Assembly: GCF_000472425.1 (NCBI RefSeq)
Contig: NZ_AXAI01000039.1
Coordinates: 99-38,123, forward strand
Length of the DNA stretch: 38,025 bases
Reading direction: 5' to 3'
Source of the DNA: Bradyrhizobium sp. Tv2a-2
GTDB lineage: Bacteria > Pseudomonadota > Alphaproteobacteria > Rhizobiales > Xanthobacteraceae
In this document: piece by piece, positions 15,919-23,848 of the stretch
How the letters are laid out: every line of letters starts with the position of its first letter
Position numbering within the stretch: the stretch's first letter is position 1
Notes under the pieces: generated by a model
Told to the model about the DNA's origin: nothing
Seen by the model: only the letters and a program-made list of their open reading frames with translations
Databases searched by the model: none
Translations under genes and position numbers: made by a program

Positions 15919-15942
15919 CTGGTGTATTGGCACCAGAGGGAG
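15919..15942 (+). promoter_or_regulatory. Hairpin abutting the cold-shock RBS
   Basis: CTGGTG (15919-15924) pairs with CACCAG (15931-15936) around a 6-base loop. The 3' arm overlaps the start of the AGAGGGAG ribosome-binding sequence (15935-15942), 7 bases before the ATG. Cold-shock mRNAs are known to use leader structure; whether this one switches with temperature is inferred. Confidence 0.4.
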
Positions 15943-15949
15943 CGATTTT

Positions 15950-16156
15950 ATGGCGACGGGTACAGTTAAGTGGTTTAACGGCCAAAAAGGATTCGGTTTC
16001 ATTCAACCCGATGACGGCGGCCAGGACATTTTCGTGCATATCAGCGCAGTAGAACGCGCCGGCCTCTCGGGCTTGGCTGAGGGACAGAAGATTTCTTACG
16101 AAGTCCAGGTCGATCGGAAGCGAGGCAAAAATAGCGCGGAAAATCTAAGGGTCTGA
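15950..16156 (+). CDS. Cold-shock domain protein (CspA family)
   Basis: A 68-residue single cold-shock domain, the usual length for the family. Both RNA-binding motifs are present: KGFGFIQ (RNP1, about residues 13-19) and DIFVHIS (RNP2, about 26-32). The family start MATGTVKWFN and the end KNSAENLRV are also intact. It binds single-stranded RNA or DNA in the cytoplasm and acts as an RNA chaperone. The ATG at 15950 is well supported by AGAGGGAG upstream. A strong hairpin follows the stop. Several such paralogues per genome are normal in rhizobia, so a copy in accessory DNA is not unusual. Confidence 0.96.
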   Translation: MATGTVKWFNGQKGFGFIQPDDGGQDIFVHISAVERAGLSGLAEGQKISYEVQVDRKRGKNSAENLRV

Positions 16157-16196
16157 CCCTAAAAGCGATCGAGGCCCCACATGGGCGGCCGAAACA

Positions 16197-16226
16197 AACC
16201 CGCCGGGTGAGTTATGCCGGCGGGTT
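16197..16226 (+). terminator. Hairpin terminator after the cold-shock gene
   Basis: A perfect 10-bp stem AACCCGCCGG/CCGGCGGGTT around a 10-base loop, 41 bases past the stop. There is no real U-tract (the sequence continues CGATATAT), so it may act as a weak terminator or stabilise the 3' end. Confidence 0.6.
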
Positions 16227-16368
16227 CGATATATCGGGTGACGCGGAACGCGTTACAAATCCGCGTCACACTTTCGATAGCGCGAAACGGTTGAAGATCG
16301 GTTACCGCCTCAGCCGTCGACATTGCGCGGGTCAGCCGAATCCAGGAGGCGCGGGCTTGGCTCGCCGA

Positions 16369-16635
16369 ATGACCATGAGGCATCCGCTCGATTTCAGCTT
16401 GGTTGCGGTGACGCTCTGGTTGTTGGTGTCCATGATCATTGATGCGGTCACGCCCAAATGGCTGACGGTCTACATGATCGGGATTGCACTTGCTCCGCTG
16501 CTGCTCGCAGGCGTCATTTTGCACTTTCTAAATTGGCGGATACGGTACGCGCGCTTGCGCAAGAGAGGCGACAGGCAATGTCCTCCTGCGCAGAGAGGCG
16601 TCGTCTCGGCGGCTGAGCGCGAAGCCCGCAGGTAA
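16369..16635 (+). CDS. Small two-helix membrane protein, unknown function
   Basis: An 88-residue protein with two hydrophobic segments: FSLVAVTLWLLVSMIIDAV (about 9-27) and VYMIGIALAPLLLAGVILHF (about 34-53). A basic cytoplasmic-type tail RIRYARLRKRG follows. The start ATG at 16369 (or 16375) is chosen because the hydrophobic core begins just after it; AGGAGG lies about 20 bases upstream, longer than ideal. The frame stays open upstream to about 16207, but that part looks non-coding. No family recognised. Confidence 0.55.
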   Translation: MTMRHPLDFSLVAVTLWLLVSMIIDAVTPKWLTVYMIGIALAPLLLAGVILHFLNWRIRYARLRKRGDRQCPPAQRGVVSAAEREARR

Positions 16636-16802
16636 GCGTAAGCAGATCGGCGACGAAGCGAGAACCTTACCGCTTGCCGTTCGACGAGCCGACCAGATCA
16701 CATGTGTCTTGGCCGACACCGGTCAGATTTTGTAGAGAATCGATGAACCATCAGGCGGCGGCGGGCCCGTTGCCGTAATGCTTCAGTCGCGAATTGCTCC
16801 TG
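16636..16802. other. Short intergenic stretch
   Basis: About 170 bases between convergent genes. Nothing recognisable, no strong hairpin. Confidence 0.4.
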
Positions 16803-17691
16803 TCACGTCAGAATACGATCGCCACGATTTGCAATACCTTTTCGGCCGGCCGTTGCCACATATGTCACCCAACCCGACTTCGCGTGCTTAATCAACGCTT
16901 CCGGGTGGATGTCGATAAATGTTGCGATATCCGTAAGAAATCACCAGGCCCCCCTTATTCGGCGTTGGTATCATTGCCGCCTTTGCATCAAAGTGCGCGC
17001 CGTGATGGGTGGCGAAGAGATGATCAACTCGCTTCGCGTTACCGAGCATAACGTGGGTGTAGTCCGTGTCTCCGAGCAGCAGGACGGACCGTCCGCTAAC
17101 AAGCGAAACAAACAGTGTCAGACCGCTATCGTTGAGGTCGGCGGCAGGGCCGCCGCTTTGTAGCAACTCGCCAAAAGCAAAGCGGACTTTCGCGTTTTTG
17201 GGGTGCACGAACAGGTTTCCTCGTTGTGCCAGTATTCTCGCCAGTTGCGCAGCACCCGGCCCCAGCCGCTGGTCGGGGACAATCCAGCGACACTCAAGGA
17301 GAGGGGGGTGGTGGAAAGCCGCGTGGAGATGACCCCAATCCCAGTGTGAGAGGATGATTGGAGGCCCCTCGTTGTTATCGATATCAAATCGCGAAGGAAA
17401 CGTATGACGATTGAAGGAGATCGGAAAACCGACGTCGAAATGCAGAACGGCGCGGCCGCCGTGGTCGCATAGCGAAATGAAATTTGCTTGACCGACGTCC
17501 CTAACCAGCACGGAAGCCGGGTGAGGGACGCTTTTAAGGATCGCCGATATTGCGGGGCTTGTCGCCGATGTTGGCAACACTGTGCAAGCGTCGACGAGCG
17601 AACTCGGCAGCAGGGACCGCGGGGCGACAGCCGCGTTGAGAGCGTGAGCTCCAGACCGTGGTTCTGGGGTCTCGCCGGGAGTTTCGAGCAA
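16803..17691 (-). pseudogene. Metallo-beta-lactamase-fold hydrolase with frameshift and lost metal ligand
   Basis: Coding is clear from about residue 58: VLVRDVGQANFISL (the core strands of ComEC-like MBL folds), then ILSHWDWGHLHAAF, SVLLLGDTDYTHV and HLFATHHGAHF, which carry the expected ligands. In the first motif the family pattern HxxDxDH reads H116-W-D118-W-G120-H121, so the second Asp is Gly (GGT instead of GAT). Near the C-terminus YGYRNIYRHP is followed by PGSVD and a stop at 16888. Two bases added back near 16906 would give HPHPEALIKHAKSGW, the usual family ending, with a natural stop at 16803-16805. The 5' end is also uncertain: the frame opens at a TTG (17691) without a good ribosome-binding site. 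I read it as a decaying gene. Confidence 0.7.
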
Positions 17692-17813
17692 GCGCGCGCA
17701 AATCAGAACTCCGCGAGCATGCGCCGAATATCCATTTTCTTCGAGTTGTGCGCGCCAAGCGAAGCCAACAGTCTGGTGCAGAGATGCTCACGCCCTCTCG
17801 CAAGCCACCAAGG

Positions 17814-18011
17814 TCAGGTTCCCGCAACCTTTATCTCTTCCCGACTGTTCGTCTTTGCATCGTAAATTCTGACCTGAAGCATAGGAAAGCGCTTCTTAAG
17901 CTCCTCCGCCCCCGCCTTTGCCCCGTCTCTGGTCGCGAATTCGGTCTTCAATCGACCATCAATTTCGAGGGCATAGTCCAAACCGGGCAGTTCGCGGGCA
18001 GCAGCAACCAT
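17814..18011 (-). CDS. Conserved-looking 65-residue protein, unknown function
   Basis: Sequence opens MVAAARELPGLDYALEIDG and continues with ATRDGAKAGAEELKKRFPML, then VRIYDAKTNSREEIKV. It looks like a small alpha/beta protein (strand, helix, strand) and is coding-like throughout. The ATG at 18011 has AAGGAAAAG just upstream, a good ribosome-binding site. No enzyme motif is seen; similar small proteins are common in bradyrhizobial genomes, in my recollection. It lies upstream of, and in the same direction as, the MBL-fold remnant, but a 120-base gap makes an operon uncertain. Confidence 0.65.
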   Translation of the reverse strand: MVAAARELPGLDYALEIDGRLKTEFATRDGAKAGAEELKKRFPMLQVRIYDAKTNSREEIKVAGT

Positions 18012-18881
18012 CTCTTTTCCTTGTCGCTTGGGCCTGATGGATGCGCTTTCTTACCTTGAGTCGCTCGAGCCGCGCCAGCGATACCACGACGGTCTGTGGA
18101 TTCTCACGCCACGCCGGTTCTGGACTATCGAACCTTTTGAGTGCTTCCCAGATTCAATTGCGTAGCCTGTTGGCTTCGGCGAAGTTCGCGAGATAGGTGA
18201 TCTGCGTGGAATCCCTCCATCGACAAAGCCGCGATGCGGCGGTTAGCAAACGCGGGAAAATGGAACCAGGCTGGGAGTGCGTTGAGTTCAAGCGATCAGC
18301 CCCTTCGTCCGTCCCCTTCCGACCAAAGCGATATTGACGAACCAGATCGAATCATGACCGCGCAGGAGCTCCGACCGTCGAGGCGGTCTTTCTCTTCGCC
18401 GGTCAGGAACTCCAATGAATTTGGCCGTAGGCACCTGACCGATTCGCTCCCTGGTCTGTGGCACTGCCGCGTCCGCCTAACTATCACGAACAGTGAGACG
18501 ATCCACTTTTGCATTCCTGCATACCAACTCGTTTCGACCACCAAGTCGCAGGTCCGGGCACGCATTCACGGCTTTCGATTGCCGCGCAATGTCTTTCGAT
18601 TCATGTTCAATGAAATCGCGGCTGCATTCGTTCGTGCGCTTACTCAAAGAGTATCTCCGCAATGGAGACGCCATCTGATTTCAATTCGCGTTAGTACGAA
18701 ACGTACTAAGTTTTTACGGCGCTAGCTGCCGCGCAGCCAGAATCGCGCTCTGCGATTAGCGATAAGTTTAGCAACCGGAATTACTTTTCAAATTGAAAGC
18801 GGCGGCCGTCCGAAGCACCAGTTCAAGGTGACGAGCCATTTCACGTTTTGATTCATTGGGACTCTCGGGAGTATCGGGAAG
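18012..18881. other. Intergenic region before the intact chemoreceptor
   Basis: About 870 bases without a supported gene. The notable element is the palindrome at 18691-18709. The region just before 18882 should hold the chemoreceptor promoter, but I could not assign boxes. Confidence 0.4.
18691..18709. promoter_or_regulatory. Palindrome TTAGTACG-aaa-CGTACTAA (operator or terminator)
   Basis: Perfect 8-bp arms with a 3-base centre, followed by GTTTTT. The symmetry and size fit a TetR-type operator, while the T-run fits a small terminator on the + strand. It is 173 bases upstream of the chemoreceptor start. No regulator gene lies beside it. Confidence 0.45.
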
Positions 18882-20549
18882 ATGTTTGGCTGGAACAGGA
18901 ACGCTGAATTCTCACGCGCGACGGCGATGGCTTCTGCCATCGACAAGTCCCAGGGCGTGATCGAGTTTGAGATCGACGGCACCATCAGCACCGCCAACGA
19001 CAATTTCCTCAAGGCCATGGGCTATACGATCGAGGACATTCGGGGCCGACATCACAGCATCTTTGTGCCGCCGAACGAACGCGACACTGTCAGTTATCGC
19101 GATTTCTGGGCCAAGCTTAATCGCGGAGAACGTCAGGCGGCGCTGTACAGGCGGATTGGGAAGGGCGGCAGGATCGTTTGGATTCAAGCCTCCTATAATC
19201 CAATTCTCAACTGCCATGGACGGCCGATCAAGGTCGTCAAGTTCGCGACCGACATCAGCGCTCTGAAATTCAAGGCGATGGAAGATGCCGGGAAGGTAGC
19301 CGCGATCGAGCGGGCCCAAGCCGTAATCGAGTTCAATTTGGATGGCACAATCATCACAGCGAACGAAAACTTCCTGAAGATGATGGGGTATGCGCTGGAC
19401 GAGCTCAAAGGCAAACATCACCGAATGTTCGTCGATCCATCCTTTCGTGAGAGCGCGGATTATAGGAAAGCTTGGGAACAGCTCAACCGCGGAGAATTCT
19501 TGTCTGGCGAGTACAAGCGCATCGGCAAGAACGGGAAAGAGGTGTGGATCCTTGCATCGTACAATCCGGTTCGACATGAAACGGGTCGGCCGTTCAAAGT
19601 CGTAAAGCTCGCATCCGACATCACCGAGCAGAAGCTGGTCTCCGCGGACACCACCGGACAAATCGACGCAATCAAGAAGTCGCAGGCCGTCATCGAGTTT
19701 CGGATGGATGGGACGATTGGCTGGGCCAACCACAACTTTCTCAAGGCAATGGGCTATGGCCTGGTCGATGTGCAGGGGAAGCATCACAGCATGTTCGTCC
19801 CTGCCGAGGACCGCGCTTCCCTTGCCTACGCCAATTTCTGGAAAAATCTCAATCGCGGCGAATATCAGTCGGGTGAATTCAAACGCGTCGCAAAGGGCGG
19901 GCGCGAGATCTGGATCGAAGCCTCTTACAATCCCATCCTGGATTTTAACGGCAAAGCGTTCAAGGTCGTAAAGTACGCGACCGATGTGACGGAAAAAGCG
20001 ATGGCCAGGATGAAAGCTGAAGAGGCGAAGGGGCTGATCGAATCGGTCGCCGCAGGCAGTGAGGAGATGACGGCATCGATTCGAGAGATCGCCGAGACAA
20101 TGGTGAAATCACGGGAGACGGCAAATACGGCAGTCATGAAGGTGGAAGCCGCAGACGCCCAGGCGCAGAGGCTTGCCGCTGCAACGGAAGCGATGGGCGG
20201 AATTGTCGAACTGATCGGCAACATCACGGGCCAGATCAACCTGCTGGCGCTCAACGCAACCATTGAATCTGCGCGCGCGGGCGAAGCAGGCAGGGGATTT
20301 GCCGTGGTTGCCTCAGAAGTCAAGAGCTTGGCCAGCCAAGCTAAGCACGCGACTGACAAGATTGCGACTGAAATCGATGCGCTCAATGGGGTGTCCAGCG
20401 AGGTCGTAAACGCGCTCTCTGCTATCAGGACAGCTATCACTCATGTGCACGAATACGTCGCGAGCACCGCGGCGGCGGTTGACGAGCAGAATGCAGTTAC
20501 AGCCGACATGTCGACAAACATGCAACGTGCAGCGGCCGCCCTCGCCTAA
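18882..20549 (+). CDS. Soluble methyl-accepting chemotaxis protein with three PAS domains
   Basis: A 555-residue cytoplasmic chemoreceptor. Three PAS domains with PAC-like ends occupy about 15-135, 140-258 and 262-378. Each has the pattern 'V-IEF--DGTI--AN-NFL--MGY', then G-HH-MFV and a WIQASYNP-type strand. The C-terminal MCP signalling domain (about 385-555) carries the signature INLLALNATIESARAGEAGR and EVKSLASQAKHATDKI. No transmembrane segment is present, so it should sense an internal cue such as redox or metabolic state through PAS-bound cofactor, as in Aer/BdlA-type receptors, and signal to CheA/CheW encoded elsewhere. The ATG at 18882 has GGGAAG just upstream. It is intact, unlike its relative at 11580-13204. 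Confidence 0.93.
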   Translation: MFGWNRNAEFSRATAMASAIDKSQGVIEFEIDGTISTANDNFLKAMGYTIEDIRGRHHSIFVPPNERDTVSYRDFWAKLNRGERQAALYRRIGKGGRIVWIQASYNPILNCHGRPIKVVKFATDISALKFKAMEDAGKVAAIERAQAVIEFNLDGTIITANENFLKMMGYALDELKGKHHRMFVDPSFRESADYRKAWEQLNRGEFLSGEYKRIGKNGKEVWILASYNPVRHETGRPFKVVKLASDITEQKLVSADTTGQIDAIKKSQAVIEFRMDGTIGWANHNFLKAMGYGLVDVQGKHHSMFVPAEDRASLAYANFWKNLNRGEYQSGEFKRVAKGGREIWIEASYNPILDFNGKAFKVVKYATDVTEKAMARMKAEEAKGLIESVAAGSEEMTASIREIAETMVKSRETANTAVMKVEAADAQAQRLAAATEAMGGIVELIGNITGQINLLALNATIESARAGEAGRGFAVVASEVKSLASQAKHATDKIATEIDALNGVSSEVVNALSAIRTAITHVHEYVASTAAAVDEQNAVTADMSTNMQRAAAALA

Positions 20550-21165
20550 TTGCCACGCCACAACGGGCGCCTGCTTTCCCGACGGCCGCCGCCTCGCAGT
20601 TCGAAGTGCCGGCCGTTCAGGCCCTGATAGCCGTGTCATCGCCTGGTGCAGCACGCGTTGGTTCCAGTGACGACAACGTCGATATTGACGGCAGGCGGGG
20701 CTTTACCTTCGACGCGGCTGGCAATTGGTCAGATCGCTGATCCCGCAGGCGGGGCGCGCGCCGACCGCGCATCGCCTCAAGTCAAGCGGCTTATGTCCAG
20801 TGGAGGGGAGCGCAGACGACGCGCCGGAGATATCAAGGGCGTAGCCGGCGCGCGACCGAGGGCCCTGGATGAGGAACTCAAATGGCTCTTGCGCGATGGG
20901 AACGTCACCCGGATGGCCGAGACGAAGGCTCGGCGAGCGCAGCCCATAGAGCCCGGTCCGCGTCAGCGGACGCGCCGGACCGGCTTTCGGCATTCGTCTG
21001 GATCGGAGACGAGCATTTCTTCTCTTTCGATTAACGTCAATCCAAGGCTGTCATTTTCTGATTGACTTACGGCGCGTGATGACGACCTCGGCGCGAGCGG
21101 GCCCCGATTCAGGGGGCTGCCGTTTGGGCATCGACTGGCGTTCGATAGTTCAAAACGATGAGAGA
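20550..21165. other. Intergenic, with a terminator-like hairpin
   Basis: About 615 bases with no gene I can support. An ORF from about 20646 to 21065 is open but arginine-rich and featureless. A hairpin sits at 20950-20985. Confidence 0.4.
20950..20985 (+). terminator. Terminator-like hairpin
   Basis: AGCC(C)GGTCCG (20950-20960, one bulged C) pairs with CGGACCGGCT (20976-20985) and is followed by TTCGG. There is no long U-tract. It lies 400 bases past the chemoreceptor stop, so its transcript is uncertain. Confidence 0.35.
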
Positions 21166-21348
21166 CTAGAATGCGCGGCGTCGAGGTGACGAGATTGATG
21201 AGGAGACTGGCAGGTATCGCGAGTCCCTCCGTTCAGCCTCGCGCTCCTCAAAATAGCGCCTGAGCCACAAACCCAGATCGGCTGAACGACGTAGGTGGCC
21301 CTGCCGCAGGAGCTCAACAAACTGATCGCTGCTTTTATGGTCGTTCAC
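21166..21348 (-). CDS. Small protein, unknown function
   Basis: A 60-residue ORF starting at GTG (21348) with GGAAGAG about 5 bases upstream. The first 38 residues look like real protein (SSDQFVELLRQGHL, LGLWLRRYFEEREAERRDSR): two charged amphipathic helices. The last 15 residues are low in information. No family recognised. Confidence 0.4.
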   Translation of the reverse strand: MNDHKSSDQFVELLRQGHLRRSADLGLWLRRYFEEREAERRDSRYLPVSSSISSPRRRAF

Positions 21349-22004
21349 GGCTCTTCCGAACTGCTTTGCAACAGATTATTCAAATCAAAATTCAGCCAGC
21401 TGGATCCTGTTATCTTCGATTGCAGTGCATTCGCTTAAGGCCCTCATGACTTTTTCGCAACGCTGTGAGGTCGTGTCACAGGAGCACCCGGTGAGTGCGC
21501 CTCCGACGCAGGCGTGTCCAACAAACCGCGAGACATTGATCTGACCATGGGGGGAGACCCGCACAATTTGCGGCTTCGCACAGAACCGCTGCGGACAAAA
21601 CCGATGGCGAGGAGGTAGAACGGCGCCCTCGATCCGGCTGTTCAACCAAGCCGCGGCTCTCACACGAGCAAGAAATTCACACTTAAGCAAATGAACCTAT
21701 GACGACTACGTTGGCCACTCCTTGTCAGGGCGCAGCAAAGACGGGTAGCGCACACACGCTGTATGTAGCCGAATTAGGGATTTATTGAAGCATGATGTCT
21801 GTACATAACGTACGAATCGCTTTTCGCGTGGAGCTGTCCGGAGGTCATCACCGCGCAACCGGCTCGCTCACGGCAGTCAACGCGTTCGCGGGAGCGACCG
21901 AGCGTCGTCCTCCGGGGAAGGCCCGATGCGGCTTTGTGCTTTTTCGTTGACTGGGCTCGCGCCGCAAGTCTTGCTGGACCTGTCCGGTTCGAGGATGAGT
22001 TTCA
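21349..22004. other. Intergenic, no supported gene
   Basis: About 650 bases. A 101-codon minus-strand frame at 21385-21690 has no recognisable motif or good start. Nothing else seen. Confidence 0.4.
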
Positions 22005-22270
22005 ATGAAAAAATCAACACGGTACACGGCGCCGCAAGCGACCGGTGACAATTCTGGCCGCGCCATTCTCTTGGCGGAAAGGATGGCCGCGATACTTACG
22101 GACGAAGATGCCTCAGACGCGGCGACCGCCATCGCCTATCTGACAGCTGGCGTGATCAGTCACTATGGCTACGCTATCGGCGACCTGGTGAGCTGTTGTG
22201 CAAAATTCGAGAGCTCGAAGATCAGCTCCTGGCAACAATGACCGCATCTCCCGAGCGGATGTTGCAATGA
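22005..22270 (+). pseudogene. Small helical protein gene with a frameshift
   Basis: The ATG at 22005 follows GAGGATGAG. The first 53 or so codons are clearly protein-like (RAILLAERMAAILTDEDASD then AATAIAYLTAGVISHY). The frame then gives CCAKFESSKISSWQQ and stops at 22241. One frame over, the same bases read RRPGELLCKIRELEDQLLAT and end naturally at 22268-22270. The switch point lies between about 22165 and 22187. The intact protein would have about 87 residues with a C-terminal coiled-coil-like helix. Function unknown. Confidence 0.6.
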
Positions 22271-23290
22271 CGCCAGCGCCGCGCGGTCGCCCTGACCACA
22301 GTTTGGCAACTCAATATCTGTGTGCGCGCAGAGACTGTTAGGCAAGAACCGAGCCGGCGAGGTCTGGCGCGCCGATCGGATCAGCCGACCGGTTGGCTTT
22401 GCCCCACTTTCGGTAGAGGCGAGAGCATCGTGGCTTCGACGCTGGGCATCGGAGCGCTATGAGCGCATCTGGGTCTTCTGGTCGCATGGACGGCGGGTCC
22501 CCACCACCACCATGCCACCCTTTGCCGGCTTGACTGGAGCGCGGGCAGCCTTCACTGGGGCAATCTTGTCTTTTTAGCCATTTGATGATTTGCGATTAGT
22601 TCTTTACCGAAAGCTGTAGGGAAGACGCCAGGACGTGTCGACCGAATAGCTGTTCTCCTTGGCTGCGCTGCCTAATCGGCGGATGCCGACTGGCGATTCA
22701 TCATGTTCGCTGCTACGTCGGCTATCGCCGCAAACCGGGAGAGGTGTGAGTCGGATCGAAGCGGCGCGGACGAACCAACGGAGACATTTGACCGCTGTGC
22801 ACCCCGACTAAATCGCCTCCAATGCAGTTGCCCACGGCACGAGCGGGTCGGAATTGACTAACCATCTTCTGATGCTGTTGTTGGACCTGATGGGCATTCC
22901 CGCCTCAGTTTATTTCTTGTGGGTTGTCAAGCGGGTGCACAGCGACTCGGTGTTGGACCGGAACCGTCGTCCCTTGGTCGGCGCCGCGGCCGCGCCGCAG
23001 CGCCCCTCACCATGGAGAAGAGGAGCCGCCCAGCATTGAGCGCAAGCTGTCGTTACACATTGCTCGGAACCGCCGTGCTCGTCTCGACCATACCGACGGG
23101 CAGGGACAGTAGAGGCGCCCATATGTGGGTTGATCCTCTCGCCGGTCAGAGCCCGTCCTGCCCGATAGCTGACTAGGATAGCAGCAGGGTCGGCTCGATA
23201 GACGAACCGCCCGCCGCGAAGCCGACGAGAGGGCTTCTCCTATCTGGCCCGAACGCGCTTGAGCAACGGGCATCGTGGGGAGCAACTTCC
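22271..23290. other. Intergenic, with one possible frameshifted small ORF
   Basis: About 1 kb. The only hint of coding is the minus-strand element at 22457-22581. The + frame at 22854-23039 has a hydrophobic stretch (LLMLLLDLMGIPASVYFLWV) but starts at TTG and ends in low-complexity sequence, so I do not call it. Confidence 0.35.
22457..22581 (-). pseudogene. Possible small basic protein, frameshifted in a run of A
   Basis: ATG at 22581 gives MAKK then goes out of frame at a run of five A (22571-22575). With six A the frame would read MAKKDKIAPVKAARAPVK, then PAKGGMVVVGTRRP, and stop at 22457-22459, about 41 residues rich in Lys, Ala and Pro. There is no clear ribosome-binding site, so this may be chance. 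Confidence 0.22.
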
Positions 23291-23422
23291 TTGCTTGAAG
23301 AGCGTTTAGGCAGACCGGGAAAGCTTTTCATCGCCGCTTTGGTCCTCAGCACCGCCATTCTGCTTGCGCTGAGTGCATATGTCATCAGCCTCTTGAGCCG
23401 CACAGCCCCGCCCTCCAAATAG
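23291..23422 (+). CDS. Possible small single-span membrane protein
   Basis: From a TTG at 23291 the frame encodes 43 residues: LEERLGRPGK, then one strong hydrophobic segment LFIAALVLSTAILLALSAYV and a short tail ISLLSRTAPPSK. The same frame stays open upstream to about 23180 with protein-like sequence (GPNALEQRASWGATS), but no ATG or ribosome-binding site is evident. It may be the 3' part of a longer gene that lost its start. Confidence 0.35.
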   Translation: MLEERLGRPGKLFIAALVLSTAILLALSAYVISLLSRTAPPSK

Positions 23423-23848
23423 AGAATCTTGTGGCGGATGAGATTGGTCGCATGGCCGCACGGCTGTACCTCGGCCGTCGATGCGCACACCAGGGCTCCG
23501 ATCTATTTCGACCGTGTCTGGGCACCCATCGATGTCTCATTCGGACGCTCAACTTTTTTGGTATCTGCACGTCCGGCGAGGACTCGAAATCCGATGAGGC
23601 GCGCTTCAGGTGCGCACTGCGCCGATCCGTCTGCGGACCTCCGCCTTTTTTGCGATAGAGCGGTCAGAACCCACCGCCCGGGTCATATTCGAAGGCGGCG
23701 GCAGTGACATGAACGTGCCGGACTCAGCGCCCACGCGCCCAAAGCGCTGACCAATGGCGTGCGGCGCAGGTTCGTGGGTTCGATGTCCGCTTGCGCTAAG
23801 AGCGGTTCCGCCGCGAGGACGCGATCTGCGCTCTTGGCGAGGCCGTGA
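23423..23848. other. Intergenic downstream of the Mfd-like gene
   Basis: About 425 bases between convergent transcripts. No gene or strong hairpin recognised. Confidence 0.4.

Noticed and set aside
23765..23800. Another GGTTCGA-type sequence suggesting a tRNA
   Set aside because: No cloverleaf can be formed with the flanking bases.
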